The notes: generated by a model from the letters alone, not told the origin. 64,000 nt of DNA from Vitis vinifera (GCF_030704535.1 NC_081821.1:3053001-3117000); one strand, 5' to 3'; counted from the first letter of the stretch, positions 1-13,600 are shown. Program-made: numbers and translations.

Positions 1-2108
1 TATCATTTAAAGATACTATGAGAATAGATAGAAACAAATATATGAAATACATGACTAATTCAATAACAAAAGTTTAAAAAATAAGGGTTATAAAATTTGA
101 ATTAAATTAAATTTTTAAATAAATAGATCAATTAAGCCCCAAAAAATACATAATTCGAACCGATTATTAAATTGGTAACATTTAAAAACTATTTTCGATC
201 AAAGATTATATTAAATAAGTTCCTGAAATTTTAGCGCTAATCTCCAAACACACCCGTCGGGCGCTCGTGTCACTGATCTTTCCAATACTCAAAAAAGCGG
301 TGGCACGAAAAAACGTGAGACGAGAAGTGGGGAGAGGAGAAAAAGGAGACGTACACGTGGCGGTTAAAAAAGTCAATAATGGGGGGACGAGGATGTAGAT
401 GAAGAGTGGGTGGTTGTTGATTGAATAGGATTTTTGAATTGACAAAAGAGACGTTGATGTGACTACACTTCCTTCCCAATTCCCACCTCCTCCCCACCCC
501 CTTGCGCACGTTATCTTCTGCCAACACTTTTCTCGTTAACATGCGCCCCTCTTTCTCTCCCCAGTGTTTCAAACACATAAATAATATTAAATTAAATTAA
601 ATAATAAATAACAATAATAAGTAGGGTTTGGCAGGGCATAATTAAGTATATGGTCAGACCTGCATCCCATCAATGTGCCTACGCGCTTTTACCATTATTA
701 ATTTATTATACTTATTTTTTATTTTTTTATTTTTTATCGTTTTCAATATAGAATTATCAAAATTATTTATTTGAAAAAAGGACTATTTTTCAAAAAATTT
801 GATGAATATTTGAATGGGCTAATTTTATTGAGTTCTTATAAGGTATTATTTAAACATATTTAATCCATTAATTAATTATTTATTTTTCTCATTTGTTATT
901 TTACTTAATTATTAGCCAAAATATTATACGAAATTAACCCCTATTTGAATATAAAGAGTTTGGCGAATTAAAATCCAACGGTCCAACACCAAAATCTATC
1001 GATAGATATCTGGTCGTACGGCCCTGATATCATCATCGTCCCCGCCATCATTTCTTCCCCTCGTCCTATTCTCTTTTTGCCACGTACACCTTCAGACAAG
1101 CTGTCGCAACACGTGGGCTGTAATTATGAGAACCGATTTCTCTTTACTCACGCTCTTTTATGGAGCGTTGTTCCGCGCTCCCACTGATTTCGCTGCCGAC
1201 TACTGGACCTGAAAGCCTAGGGTTCAGGCCCATTATGTTGTTGAGCCCAGATTGGATTTAGATTGAAGCTTGATTCAAGGGCCAGGCCCAGTCTTACTGG
1301 GTGCAACTCAATCCAGTGATGGCCTATGCAACCTAGTACTAGTCATGTTTCCGATCTGCGAATAAAATGAAGTTTTTTTCTTCTTCCAGTGACTTGATTT
1401 GATTATTAATAACTATTTTTTTTTTAAATATTGGTAATTCAACTTAATGACTTAATAATTTAGTCGAAGTTATGAAATATATCAAACATATTTGATAAAA
1501 TAATTTAATAAATGTTTAATAATTTAATTTAAAGTTGTTGAATAGATTAAGCGATAAAATAATTTAATATTATAATTTAAAATAAAAAAATTAAGTATTA
1601 AATTAAAATAATTAACTTAATGGATGTCTAGTAAAATTTAAATACATATTATATAATGATTTAAGTAGACTTTAAGTTAAATTATTATTTAAAACTTATT
1701 ATTAATTTTTAACTTTAAATATTAAGATGGTTTGGTAAAGTTGAATTCAAATTTATTATAGATCACAAAATTAACACATTTGCCCTTATTGACGTAAACT
1801 AATATTTATATCATTGATTTTAACTCTATTTATTTTTATTAATTTTAAGAAATAAATTTATTTATAAAATATTGTAGATGCATAAAATATTCATAAATTA
1901 TTTATTATAAAAAATGAGTTATAGATATAAAATTATAATTTTAAAATATAATCTCACTAGTATGAGTAAATGAGGTATAAAGTATTTGAATTTTAAAATA
2001 AGTTAACTATTTTGACTTAATATTTAAAGTTACGAGTAATTTAAATTACAATTTTTTTAAATGTTTAGTAAAACTTAATACTTATTATTTAATAATTTAA
2101 TTTGACTT
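1..2108. other. AT-rich intergenic DNA, no gene seen
   Basis: No coding exon is recognisable on either strand. Two less AT-rich islands (about 240-580 and 950-1330) contain short CACGTGG-type G-box words and could be promoter or relic DNA of a gene outside the window. From about 1400 onward the sequence is a mosaic of TTAATAATTTAAT-like words. Phrases such as TTTGGTAAAGTTGAATTCAAATTTATTATA recur in diverged form near 2450 and 25990, suggesting remnants of a dispersed AT-rich MITE family. Confidence 0.5.
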
Positions 2109-2111
2109 TAA

Positions 2112-2380
2112 GGTGGTGTTTGTCTTTTTACTGAAAGTAACTTGTTTTTAAAATTTAAGTTGTTTATTTTTTTACTTTTTCATGACTTATTATAAATTTT
2201 TTACTAAATAGAAAAAGTCAAAATATACAATTTTTTCTAAATATAAAAAATAACCTATTGGTTTTTCTTTACTTTTTAATACTTAATAAAAATAAAATAC
2301 TACAAAAACAAACAACCTAATATTTAATACTATTAAGCATTAAATGTCTATTTATATTAAATAAAAAAACAAACACCACC
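2112..2380. mobile_element. Tourist-like MITE (PIF/Harbinger type)
   Basis: The terminal inverted repeats are GGTGGTGTTTGT at 2112-2123 and its complement ACAAACACCACC at 2369-2380. They are flanked by a TAA duplication at 2109-2111 and 2381-2383. The 269-bp length, the 3-bp TAA/TTA target duplication and the GGTGGTGTTTG end fit non-autonomous PIF/Harbinger elements. The interior is AT-rich and has no ORF. The element lies inside other AT-rich repeat DNA. Superfamily is inferred from the ends only. Confidence 0.65.
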
Positions 2381-2383
2381 TAA

Positions 2384-4540
2384 GTTAAATTATATTTAAA
2401 TTGTTGACTTAAAATTTATTATTTAATTATTACATTAAGAATTAAATTTATTTGATAAAACTAAATTAAAATTTATTATAAGTTATGAAATTAATATATT
2501 TATTATCATAAATTGTAATTAGGGGAAAATAGGTCGAATGACAATGGAAATTATGAACTAACAAAAAAAGTCATTGAAGTAATTAGGGCAAATGAATGTA
2601 AATAGGTAAAATAAATATGATCACTTAAAAATTAATTAATTATTTTTATTTATTATTCTATTTAATTATTTTATAAAATATATTTTATTTATTTAACAAT
2701 TTAAATTAAGTTATTAAGTTAATTTACTAAACACTCACCAGGAAATAGACTTTTGTGAATTGCGTTAGTGTATCAAAATGGACGCCATTTCATACATGAT
2801 TATATTTTGTATTATATTAAACACAAATAGGAAATCAATTATTTTGATTAAAGAATAGTGACCGATAATGGAAGTCCCTATAAATGGTGACTCACATTGA
2901 GAGAGACTTTGATTGAAAAATGTCAAAAGTCTATTAAACATATTTTTTAGTTGAAAAATATTTTCCACTTTCAAGAACATACAATAGCAGGTTTCAAACA
3001 TACCCTTAAATTACGGTAGCACCAAAAAACCCAAATCCAGTTGCATAAGCCCAGCAGTTATACGTCCAGGTCAAAAATCATTTTCAAATTATTTTCATTA
3101 AACAAAAATAAAATTTTAAAAAATACCCTCTCCTGTTAGGCTCTTGTTGAATGCCACCAGGGAAATTGGGCTTCGAAGGAAAATAACAGAACTGCAAAGG
3201 TTTGGGCCTAAACAAATCTGGGACAATTGCATGCGGACCCGCCCAGGCAAGAGATGTCCACCCAACCCAGTGGTCAGGCCCCAGCACTGCTAGCCCACGA
3301 TGAAATAGTGTATTAGGATATATAGTATATATATATATATGTATTATTTTCTTAAATTAATTATAATAAATAATAAATTGACATAAATTAACGAAAGTAG
3401 TGTGAGTTTAGATTAATGGTTTTGTTTCAAATAACATTTGATTCAACTATAAGGATTTATTGAGTCTTATATTGACCTTGAGGACATGACATCACTATTA
3501 ATTAATTCACTATATTGTATGGTTAAACGTGCTTAATTTGCAATGACATGTATAAATGTTTTTTTTTTTTTGTGATACGATGAGTTTGTTTTCAATGTGA
3601 AAAGTCAAAATGCAAAGAGGAGCATAAGTTTATTGCGTGCTTAATTGCAAATTGGGTTTGTTTTGATTTGAAATGTAATAATTGAGATGAAAACTTGAAC
3701 ACCTATAAAAGTCTTCAAATAGTTGTATGATTGTATCACAATTCATGGTTTGATCTATTAAGGTTTTAATAAAAATAAAAAGTAAATCACAAAATACATC
3801 TATTGGTTGTATTTTTACAAGTCCCGAACCGGAGTCTATTATTATTATTTTTATTGACATTTTTGACACTCAAAGCATATACCTTAATCCTTAATTGGGA
3901 TCAACCATTATGATTGATCCCATTTCCTTAAATCGATCTTGAATGTGTAGAAGAATATAAGTGTTAGTATAAAATATTTAGGAGATAATATAATCATTTT
4001 TTTTAATTTAATAAATTTGTATTATAGTCATCCCGTTTTTATTTTGTAGAGATTTTGCAGGTGATTATCTTATACTAATCAAATAATATTTAAATCATTG
4101 AAAAATTTGTAAATATTCTATAATAGAGAATGTGCTTGTTTGAATAAAATTGTAAATATATTATGGTTGGGATTTCGAAATGATTTAATATCTAGTAATA
4201 TTTTTTTGAAATAAAGTGAATTTAATAGCATATAACTCATAGTTTTGTTAATACATTCATAATTAAAAATATATAATGCATATAATTAGAAAAAAAAATA
4301 TCTGAGAAGTTTTTGATACCTACCATTCTACTAGTCGATACAAAAGGATAAGAGAAAATTTGGTTACAAGGTTTTTTTATAAGGGTGGAAAGGACAGATT
4401 TGTGCTTCCAATCATCCACCACCGTCTAATAAAAAACCGGCATCTTTACTCCACTGGTGAAGCGGACCCGGTCTGATCTGAACCGACAATAAAATCGGAC
4501 GTCATCTGATAACCGAACCGGATACAGGTCCGGTCCAAAC
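2384..4540. other. Intergenic DNA upstream of the eRF3 gene
   Basis: No coding region could be supported. The sequence is mostly AT-rich, with a less AT-rich patch at about 3000-3300 and short TA runs at 3322-3345. The 4400-4540 stretch is richer in CCGG/CGG words (several ACCGGT-like half sites) and is the proximal upstream region of the eRF3 gene. Nothing here resembles an RNA gene. Confidence 0.4.
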
Positions 4541-4547
4541 ATCATGA

Positions 4548-4676
4548 TATAAAACACCGAAAGCAGCCTTTGTGTACGCTTAAGGAGTTGCCACAGCAAA
4601 AGAGCCTCCTTTCGTCTCTGGAAAAACCCTAGTGCTGCGAAAAGCTTACTGTCACTTCACATCGGAGAATCAATGG
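4548..4676 (+). promoter_or_regulatory. Core promoter and 5' leader of the eRF3 gene
   Basis: A TATAAAA box lies at 4548-4554, so transcription probably starts near 4580. The leader contains AAACCCTA at 4624-4631, the telo-box element common in plant genes for translation machinery. The start codon at 4673-4675 is followed by one coding base and then a GTAGG donor, so exon 1 carries only four coding bases. The transcription start is inferred from box spacing. Confidence 0.55.
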
Positions 4677-7600
4677 GTAGGTCTTCAATTTTCGCAAATC
4701 TCATTCCCTTTTCTTTTTTTTTTTTGAAATTTTATTGTGTTAGATCTGCCAATTCGCGAAAAATGTTGGAAAATTCATATTTTTTAGATCTATTGAGTCG
4801 CTATCTTCTATGAATTTTTGAGAATTTTGATTTTTGACTATTTTAAAAATATTTATGTTGGTCGTTTTGGAATTTATGTGTTTCCATAGGATAAAGAGGA
4901 TTAATCTTATATATATATATTGGAAAATAGGGTGTATATATATATATTGTGAAAAGCGAGGGAAATAAAATTATTGGAAATTTCAATTTGTTTGATTTTT
5001 TCTCAGCGGCCGGGCATTAGCATGCTTTGTTTGCCGGGAAAAAGTTGAAAGAAAATGAAGTAAAATTTAAATTCGAACATCTCAACCCACCAACTGAATA
5101 TTTTTGTGGAGGTTTTTGAATTATGAATTTACTCTTTTTCATTCCCCTTTTTACCTGTTAATTTTTGTGATTATGGAGTAGTTTAGAATTTCTGGAAAAT
5201 AACTTGTTTAAACTGTATTTATATTACTGGATGGTAGATATCGAAGAAGAAATCCGGTCATTGCAGCTTGATTCATCAGGTACTATTCCAGGAACCCATT
5301 TTTCTATTAACTCATCATGTGGAGACTTGAGATTTAAGGCTGTGGGTTTATTTTTATATTTATTTTTATATTTATTATTTATTATTTATTATTTATTTTT
5401 GAGCAGAAGACAATAATGGGGTGGTTAATCCGGAAGCTGCAAAGCTGGAACAGATTGAAGAATCTGATAAGATGGATGTAGGTGGGTAGTGCCACTTTGG
5501 ACCTCTCTGTCGTTGTTCAATTCATATACCTGTATTTTCAAAACCTTGAATTGAAGATTTCATCTATCTTTTTTATTTTTTGTTTGGATGTTCAAGTTTT
5601 TTGTTTCCTTACAATTTTTTCCCCTTCCTTTCTAGTGGTGGTTGTTGTTTTTTGTTTGTGCTATGCCATATGCTTGATCTTGATTGGAACTTACTTTCTA
5701 ATAACCTCTTCAGAGTTGCTTCAAGCATGAAGCTGTGACAAAAAATGACCCAAGCTCTCAATTCTCAAGGATAAAAGTGTTTTAAAATCTAATAAAGATG
5801 TTGGAATATTTCCAAGGTATATCACAACAAATTTTATGTAATTTGTAAGTGGTTGTTCAGATGTTCTCTATAGGCATATGTCAATGATGTAGGTGAAAAT
5901 GTCCCAGGCCATTATCAAATAATTTTTTTTTTTTGATAGGAAATTTTTTGTCCCCATTGGGACTTGAACCTGGAACCTCCCACAAACCCTCTCCATCTCT
6001 TTACTCCTTGAGTCATTTTCAAATAAATTTTAGGAAGTTGTAAAACAGTTTTGCCAAACAATGCCATCCCTTCTTTAAAGAGAGGCCTACTTATATGCTA
6101 GATAATATCTATCGGGAGATTTTAGGATTGATATGATATTAGTCATCTGACAAGCACTTGCATGTGTCAAGGATGGTACAAGAGTAAGGTTGGAAACATG
6201 ATATGATTTGATTCACCTTGGTTCCTATTGGTTATTTTGGGCACACTAGAAGGAGAGAAACATGAGAGCTTTTGAAAACATTGAAAATAAAAATCAACCA
6301 TCCAAACAATTCTTTATATATCATTTCTTGGACCACACGCTAGTCTATATAGGTGATTACTCAATGTCCATGTTTGATGTCATTGATTGACTAAGCTCTA
6401 ACCGAAGAGGAAAGGACTTAAGACACTCCAAAGAGAGTAAAAAGCAGTTGTCATAGAACCCTTATCTTCACACAGTAGACAAGGATTTGATCAACGGATT
6501 CTTCTTCATTATGGTAAAGAAAACATTTGTTTGCCAGAGAACACCCCTCCTTTGGACGTGATCCAAAGTTAAGGTTTTGTTCCATCTTGTCTATAGAAAC
6601 TTGAAACTTACATAAATAAAAACAATAAATAATATGGTTTAATATTTTTTAAACCATCTCCTCAGAAATAGTGTAAATTGCATTCTGAAGATTGACATTG
6701 TGGATTGTGATAAAGAATAGAGCAGATATACCTCTTAATAAGCTAGTTCTATCGCTAATCATAAAAATGTTTGGTTTTGTTATAGCAGTAAAAACATCCA
6801 CCAGCTGCATCCAGGTACTTATCACTATTAAGATCTTTTAAGTAGAGTGCTGATATTCTGAAAGTAGAGATTTGAAGGATTTGGCACCTAGACATACCCA
6901 ATTCCAACACCTGCACTCTAACCCACAAAACATAGTTCTTCTCTATCTTGAAGTGGCTGGTTGTTTGTGTGCTTCACCTCTCTTTGTTTTGGCATCTAGT
7001 TGGTGATTGCTTCGTTCTGTCAAGGAAGCTATAACTTGTTACCGTGATCTTTTGCTTCTAACATGATCACCTCTTCTTCCACCACCACACTGCTGTCAAC
7101 TTAAAAGGACACCCAAGGGTAGACCTAAGTAGGTTGAAGGGAGCTCCCCCATGGTGCACCCTAACAAAGAAGCTAGTTCCTCACAATTGGGCACCCCGTC
7201 TATGGGGTTTAACTCACTCTTTGAGTTTGTTTTGATGTGTGTTTGAAATGAGTGCAACAGGTGGATCTTTGAAGGTTTAAAGGTGCTAGTCAATTGTTTC
7301 TAAGATTTATGTCTGGACTCCTTCACGGGGTTGGGGTTATCTGTGGGAGGTGGGGGCTGGAAGACAAATTATTGAGTTCATTGAAATCTCAAAAATGCCC
7401 AACTTTATATTTCTTTGTGTGTCTCCTTGTATACCCATCCTTATATGCATATAAATAGAGAATCATCTGGAACCTGCCATGGATTGGGACACACATCATG
7501 TGTGAGGGAGATAATCCAGCTCCGTGACAAAAGGTGTCTGATGATCATATGAAGGAAAGGTGCTGAAATGGCTGCTAAGAGAGGAGGCAGATGTTGGTTT

Positions 7601-10600
7601 GCAGTAGAATCAAAGTCTTATGAAATCACGGCGGAGGTGACTGGGGAGAGACCTAAGGGTATCATTGTGGAAAGAAGCAAAGGATATACCTCATGGATCA
7701 GATTTGGAAGCATCAGTTTATGTTGCTTACTGGAAGGAGTGGAGGCTTGTTGCAGGGGAGTGTTGATGCTAGGCCATGTTAAAAGTTGGGAAGATGGAGG
7801 AAGAAGGTATAAGTTGGAGATCCGTGAAAACAAGGCTGGTAGGTATATTTTATGCTCTGTGGTTGACTTGGAATCAAAGAGATTTTGTTTAGTGTTTCCA
7901 GAAGGAAAAAGTGTTTTGGGAGGATGGGTATTGTTGGCCGAAAAACTTCGTTTTCTTGGAGTTGGGTCTCGGGAGGAGTCCAAGGGAACTGCTGCATATT
8001 ATGGGACAGGGTGTTCAGATGGGGAATATGTGAGGAAAGCCAAAAAATCCTATGTTGAAGCCGTGAAAACAAGAGGGAAGAAGTTTGGGGAGGCAGTGTG
8101 GCTTCAACTAGGGGAGGAAGAAGTGTCAAATGAAAGGAAATTCCTGGGACGATGTCTGGTGGGAAGATGGGGACAATCCTCAATGTTGGACCCAGATATG
8201 CAAGCTTTCGAAAGTTGGGGGAGATCTGTGTGGAATACTAAAGGAGGGGTGAAGTTTTCGAGGTTGGGAGGCCCTCTGTTGTTAATAGAGTTTGAGACTA
8301 AAGAGGAGGCAGAAAAGGTGTTGTTAAGAGGACATCGGTGGTTTAAGGAATCATTCTTGAGCTTGGAAAGGTGGGACCCAAAGGTGGGGTGTTCTATTAA
8401 TGGCGAGAGGGATAAGAGTGTCTGGGTGAGAGTTATGGGAATGCCGTTGCATTTTTGGAGTCAGGAGATACTCAGAAAAATCGGTGACTGTTGCGGGGGG
8501 TTCCTCGCAGTGGATGAAGACACTGCAAATTTTAAGGAATTAAAATGGGCCAGACTATTAGTGAGATCGGAAGGCTTAGAGTGGCCGAACTCACTGCAAG
8601 TGGCAGTCGGGTCGGTCTGTTATTCTCTACAACTATGGTGGGAGGTGAAACCAGGGCTGACGGCAGTGGTTCCGGCGACCAGAAACGAGATGGGCAACGA
8701 GCGAGAGGTTAGGGATGAAGGAGAAGGAGATTCACGCGCTGGTTTCAAAAAGGCCAATGTACGGACGCATGGAGAACCTGCAAAAGTGGACGTGCCGTGT
8801 GAAAATGATGAAGGGGGATGCAGCAAGGCAGCTGCGTTCTCTGAAGCGCTGTCGGAAAAGGTAGCAGATGGAGTCGGGTCCACAGCCAGCCAGCACATAA
8901 CGTGGGGGAAGAATACTATTTGCGGGCCTGGGAAATCCCTCGTGTTGGGCCGGCAAATGATGGTGGACTTGGGGCGAAGGCCCAAGGAGAAAGGCCAAGT
9001 GACTGAAGGCCAAATAGAATTAATGAAAATGGGCCGGCCCAAGTCTCCATCTTATAAAGACTCTGAGGTGGAGATGGATCGATCCAGAGAAGCTAGGGCT
9101 CCCGTCGGGGGATTGGGCGTCAGTGGAGAACTTGAGGGGGAGATGGTAGGAGCTCAGATGGGGTCGCGTTCACCGGCCGTCAATCTTACAGTGTTCACCA
9201 ACGAAGCCTTGATGGAGGAAGCGTCCAGGTACTCAGACCAATCTTCTTGTTCTCTGTCTTCTTTGGGGAAGCGGGATATTTCTCTTTCTTCTACTCCTTC
9301 TGGTCGAAATGGGGAAAGTGTAGCCAGGACTGGGGTCATCATTCAGAGCAGTAGCTCTGTTGAAGCTGGGGGTGCAGTTATGGGTCCGTTAAGGATGATA
9401 TGGGCGGATGGAAGGGAGGCCGAGGTATTGGACAGTGCGGGTAGGGAAGTAGGGGCTTTCGGAGAGAAAACAGAGGGGGATACGAATAGGACCATCCATG
9501 AGGATATGGAGGAGAGGGAAGAAGAGGAGGAACCTTGTTGGCAATCTAGTAGTCTGGCTAAGTTTAGCCGCTATATTGGAATGCCGACGGAGGGATTTGA
9601 AGGGGAAATTTTGTTTTTACTGAAAAGAATGAAAGAAAGGAAGATTCAGAAAGGACAAATGGACGGCAGAAAAAGCAAAAAATTGAAGTCGTCCAAATTT
9701 GAAAGAGAATTGAGGAAATTGGAATGGACAGTGAACTATATTGGAGAAGGAGGAGGAGAAGAAGGGGTAAACACGTGCAGGTCTAAATGAAGTTACGGAT
9801 GCTCACTTGGAATGTAAGAGGGGCCAATAATTGTGACAAGAGGAAGGTTATAAAAGCTTTGATAAAGAAGCATAAGGTGGACCTGGTTTGCCTTCAGGAA
9901 ACTAAGATACAAGAAATGTCAAAGGGTATTATTTGCAGCCTAGGGGTGGGAAGATATCTTGACTGGGGGGCAGTGGACTCAAGAGGGGCAGCTGGTGGTA
10001 TAGTGGTGTTTTGGGACAACAGAGTATTGGAATTGGTTGATATTCATAAAGGTGGGTGTTCCATTTCATGTATTTTTAAGAACAGCGAGGACGGATTCAT
10101 GTGGATGTTTACAGGGGTATATGGCCCAATTCTGAGGAGAGAAAGGGAGAGTTTTTGGGAGGAGTTGGGGGCCATTAAAGGGCTCTGGAATGGGCCATGG
10201 TGTGCTGCAGGGGATTTTAATGCCATCCTGAGTCCAGAAGAGCGCAACAGGGGGGGGAGACTGAATTCGAACATGAGAAGGTTCGTAGAAATCATTGAAG
10301 ACTTAGAGTTAAAGGACGTGCCTTTAGTCGGGGGTCCCTTTACTTGGAGTGGAGGGGTGAACAATCAGTCCTTCTCAAGGCTGGATAGGTTCTTAATTAA
10401 TGAGGGCTGGGACAACCACTTTGGTGACGTGCGGCAGTGTGTCCTTCCAAGGCCAGTCTCTGATCATTTTCCGGTTCTGCTGGATGTAGGGGGTGGGAGA
10501 AGAGGCCCTTCCCCTTTTAGATTTGAAAACATGTGGTTGAAAGTGGAAGGTGTTAAGGAGCTTATGAAGTCTTGGTGGGAGGGGGGTAGATTCAATGGAT

Positions 10601-13600
10601 CAGCAAGCTTTATTTTGGCTGAAAAAATAAAAGTTCTGAAGGCTAAGCTAAAGGAGTGGAATAGAGACACATTCGGCAGGATTGAGCTCAGAAAAAATGC
10701 GGCGTTGGAGCAGGTGCAGTTTTGGGATGCAAAGGAGAAAATGAGCAGACTGAACTTGGAAGAGCTGGAAGCTAGGAAAGAAGTGAGGGAAGATTATAAA
10801 AAATGGGTGTTACTTGAAGAAATCAGTTGGAGGCAAAAATCTAGGGAAGTGTGGCTGAAAGAGGGGGACAGAAATACGGGTTATTTCCACAAAATGGCTA
10901 ATGCTCATAGGAGGAGGAATAATGTGGACAGAATCAAGATTAATGGAGCTTGGTGCTTAGAGGAGAATGAAATTAGGGAAGGGATTGGCAATGCTTTTAA
11001 GTTGCTGCTGTCCAGTTCGGGGGACTGGCGTCCTTCCATATCCGGGCTGCAGTTAGAGAATCTGGATCAGTTGGATGCTAGTACTTTGGAGAGCCCGTTC
11101 ACGGAAGAGGAGGTGTACAATGCTTTGTTGAGTTGCAATGGGGATAAAGCTCCGGGACCAGATGGACTTTCTATGGCTTTTTGGCAGTTTGCTTGGGATT
11201 TTGTGAAGGAGGATGTGTTGTGTTTTTTCAAGGAATTCTATGAAAATGGAAAATTTGTTAAGAGCCTAAATGCAACTTTTTTGGTCTTAATTCCAAAAAA
11301 AGTGGGAGCAGAAGATTTGGGGGATTTTAGGCCCATAAGCCTGGTGGGAAGCTTATATAAGTGGTTGGCCAAGGTCCTAGCCAATAGGCTAAAAAAGGTG
11401 GTTGGAAAGGTGATCTCCAAGGCCCAAGGGGCGTTTGTGGAAGGGAGACAAATCCTAGACGCAGTGTTGATAGCTAATGAAGCCATTGATTCGACTCTGA
11501 AAAATAATGAGAGTGCCATCTTGTGTAAATTGGACATAGCGAAGGCCTATGATAATGTGGACTGGACTTTTATTCTCACAGTTATGCAGAAAATGGGTTT
11601 TGGGGATAAATGGATTAGGTGGATAAAATGGTGCATCTCCACTGCAAGTTTTTCTGTATTGGTAAATGGAACCCCTACAGGCTTTTTCCAAAGCTCAAAG
11701 GGATTGAGGCAGGGTGATCCCCTTTCCCCTTATCTTTTTGTTATAGCAATGGAGGTTTTTAGTGCTTTCCTCCAAAGGGCTGTAGAGGGAGGTTATTTAT
11801 CGGGGTGTAGGGTAAAGGGGAGAAGTGAAGAAGGGGTCCTTATATCCCATTTGTTGTTCGCCGATGATACTCTGGTGTTCTGTAAGCCGTCTCAAGACCA
11901 TTTGACTTATCTTAGTTGGCTACTTATGTGGTTTGAGGCCGCTTCGGGATTGAGAATAAATTTGGATAAAAGTGAACTCATCCCTGTAGGAAGGGTAGAG
12001 AATATGGATGACCTTGCTTGGGAGTTTGGTTGCAAAGTGGGTAGCTTGCCGTCCACATATTTGGGGATGCCTTTGGGGGCTTCTTTCAAATCAACATCAG
12101 TTTGGGATGGAGTGGAAGAACGCTTCCGTAAAAGGCTAGGAATGTGGAAGAGACAATATTTATCCAAGGGAGGGAGGACGACTTTAATTCGAAGCACGTT
12201 ATCGAATTTACCAATCTATCTTATGTCTTTGTTGTGGTTACCGAGTGTAGTCAGACGGAGACTAGAAAAGATTCAAAGGGACTTCCTTTGGGGTGGGGGT
12301 AATTTGGAGCGAAAGCCTCATCTAGTAAGATGGGAGGTGGTGTGCTTAAGTAAGAAGAAAGGGGGCTTAGGGGTAAAAAACCTATCTATTCTCAACAAGG
12401 CTCTTCTTGCTAAATGGAATTGGCGGTTTGCTAATGAGAGAGAAGCCTTATGGAATCAAGTGATTAGAGGGAAATATGGAGAAGAGAGAGGGGGTTGGGC
12501 CTCTCAGGAAGTGAGAGAGGCTCATGGCTTGGGGTTGTGGAAAGGGATAAGGATGGATTGGGAATTAGTGAGCAATAGGATGGTCTTCATTGTTGGTAAT
12601 GGTAGGAGGGTGAGGTTCTGGAGAGATAAATGGTGTGGGGACTCTCCTTTGTGTTCGTCTTTCCCGTCTCTATTTGCTTTGACTGTTGATAAGGAAGAAA
12701 GTGTGGCAGATGTTTGGGATTCCTTGGCGGAGGGGGGATGGGGGGGTTGGAATCCATGCTTTTTAAGAGCTTTCAATGATTGGGAGATAGAGGAAGCATC
12801 AAGTTTTATGGAGCAGTTACATCGTAGTAGAGTTATTGAGGTTGTGGAGGACAGGGTATCATGGACTGAAACTAAGAGTGGTAATTTCTCGGTTAAATCT
12901 CTATACTTGGCCATGGAAGCGGGGGGGTCGGCTCGGTTTCCTTCTAGCCTTATTTGGAATGCGAATGTGCAGCCCAAGATCAGTTTTTTTGTATGGGAGG
13001 CTACGTGGGGCAAAGCACTAACCTTGGACAAGGTGCAGAAAAGAGGATGGGCTTTGGCAAATAGATGTTTTTTGTGTCTTGAGAATGAGGAGACCATAGA
13101 TCATCTTCTTCTTCATTGCTCAAGAACAAAGGTTTTATGGGATCTTCTTTTTACTGTTTTTGGGGTATCTTGGGTGTTGCCTTATTCTGTTAAGGAAACC
13201 CTTCTAAGCTGGCATGGATCTTTTGTGGGCAAAAAGCGTAAGAAGGTGTGGAGAGCGGCTCCTTTGCACATTTTTTGGACGGTTTGGAAGGCGAGGAATC
13301 GGTTGGCCTTCAAGGATGATACGTTGTCAATTCAAAGAATGAAATACTCTTTTATTTTTTCTCTTTGGGCTGAAACAAAATTGTTCATAGTTGATTGCCC
13401 TCTAACTATAGCTAATTTTATTGATTGGATGGGCTCTAATTAGGGGTGTATGTTGGGGCTTTTTGTTTCTTTTAGTATTCTCTTGAAGGAGGGTGTATAG
13501 GTTTGTATTTCTTGAGCTGCCTTCTTGGTGTCTCTTTTTATTAGAATCTCTTTTACCTATCAAAAAAAAAAAAAAAATCATGTGTGAGGGAGAGTATCAT

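Larger units (their letters stand above)
7512..13576 (+). mobile_element. Full-length L1-type LINE with both ORFs open
   Basis: A 6.07-kb non-LTR retrotransposon lies in the sense direction in eRF3 intron 3. It is bounded by a perfect 17-bp target duplication ATCATGTGTGAGGGAGA (7495-7511 and 13577-13593). It has a 56-bp 5' leader, ORF1 (7568-9790), ORF2 (9787-13443), a short 3'UTR and a 15-base A tail at 13562-13576. Perfect duplications and two undamaged ORFs indicate a recent insertion. The leader is short, so a few bases of 5' truncation cannot be excluded. Host DNA on both sides looks like older repeat sequence. Confidence 0.93.

Noticed and set aside
206..578. Two minus-strand ORFs in the first 600 bases
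   Set aside because: No domain, no splice or promoter context and overlapping in different frames; likely chance ORFs.
5204..5730. Short plus-strand ORFs around eRF3 exons 2 and 3
   Set aside because: They run through intron sequence with splice signals; the correct frame is given by joining exons, not by these ORFs.
7618..13097. Several ORFs of 60-190 codons on the minus strand
   Set aside because: They lie opposite the open LINE ORF1 and ORF2, have no recognisable domains and are frame shadows of the coding strand.
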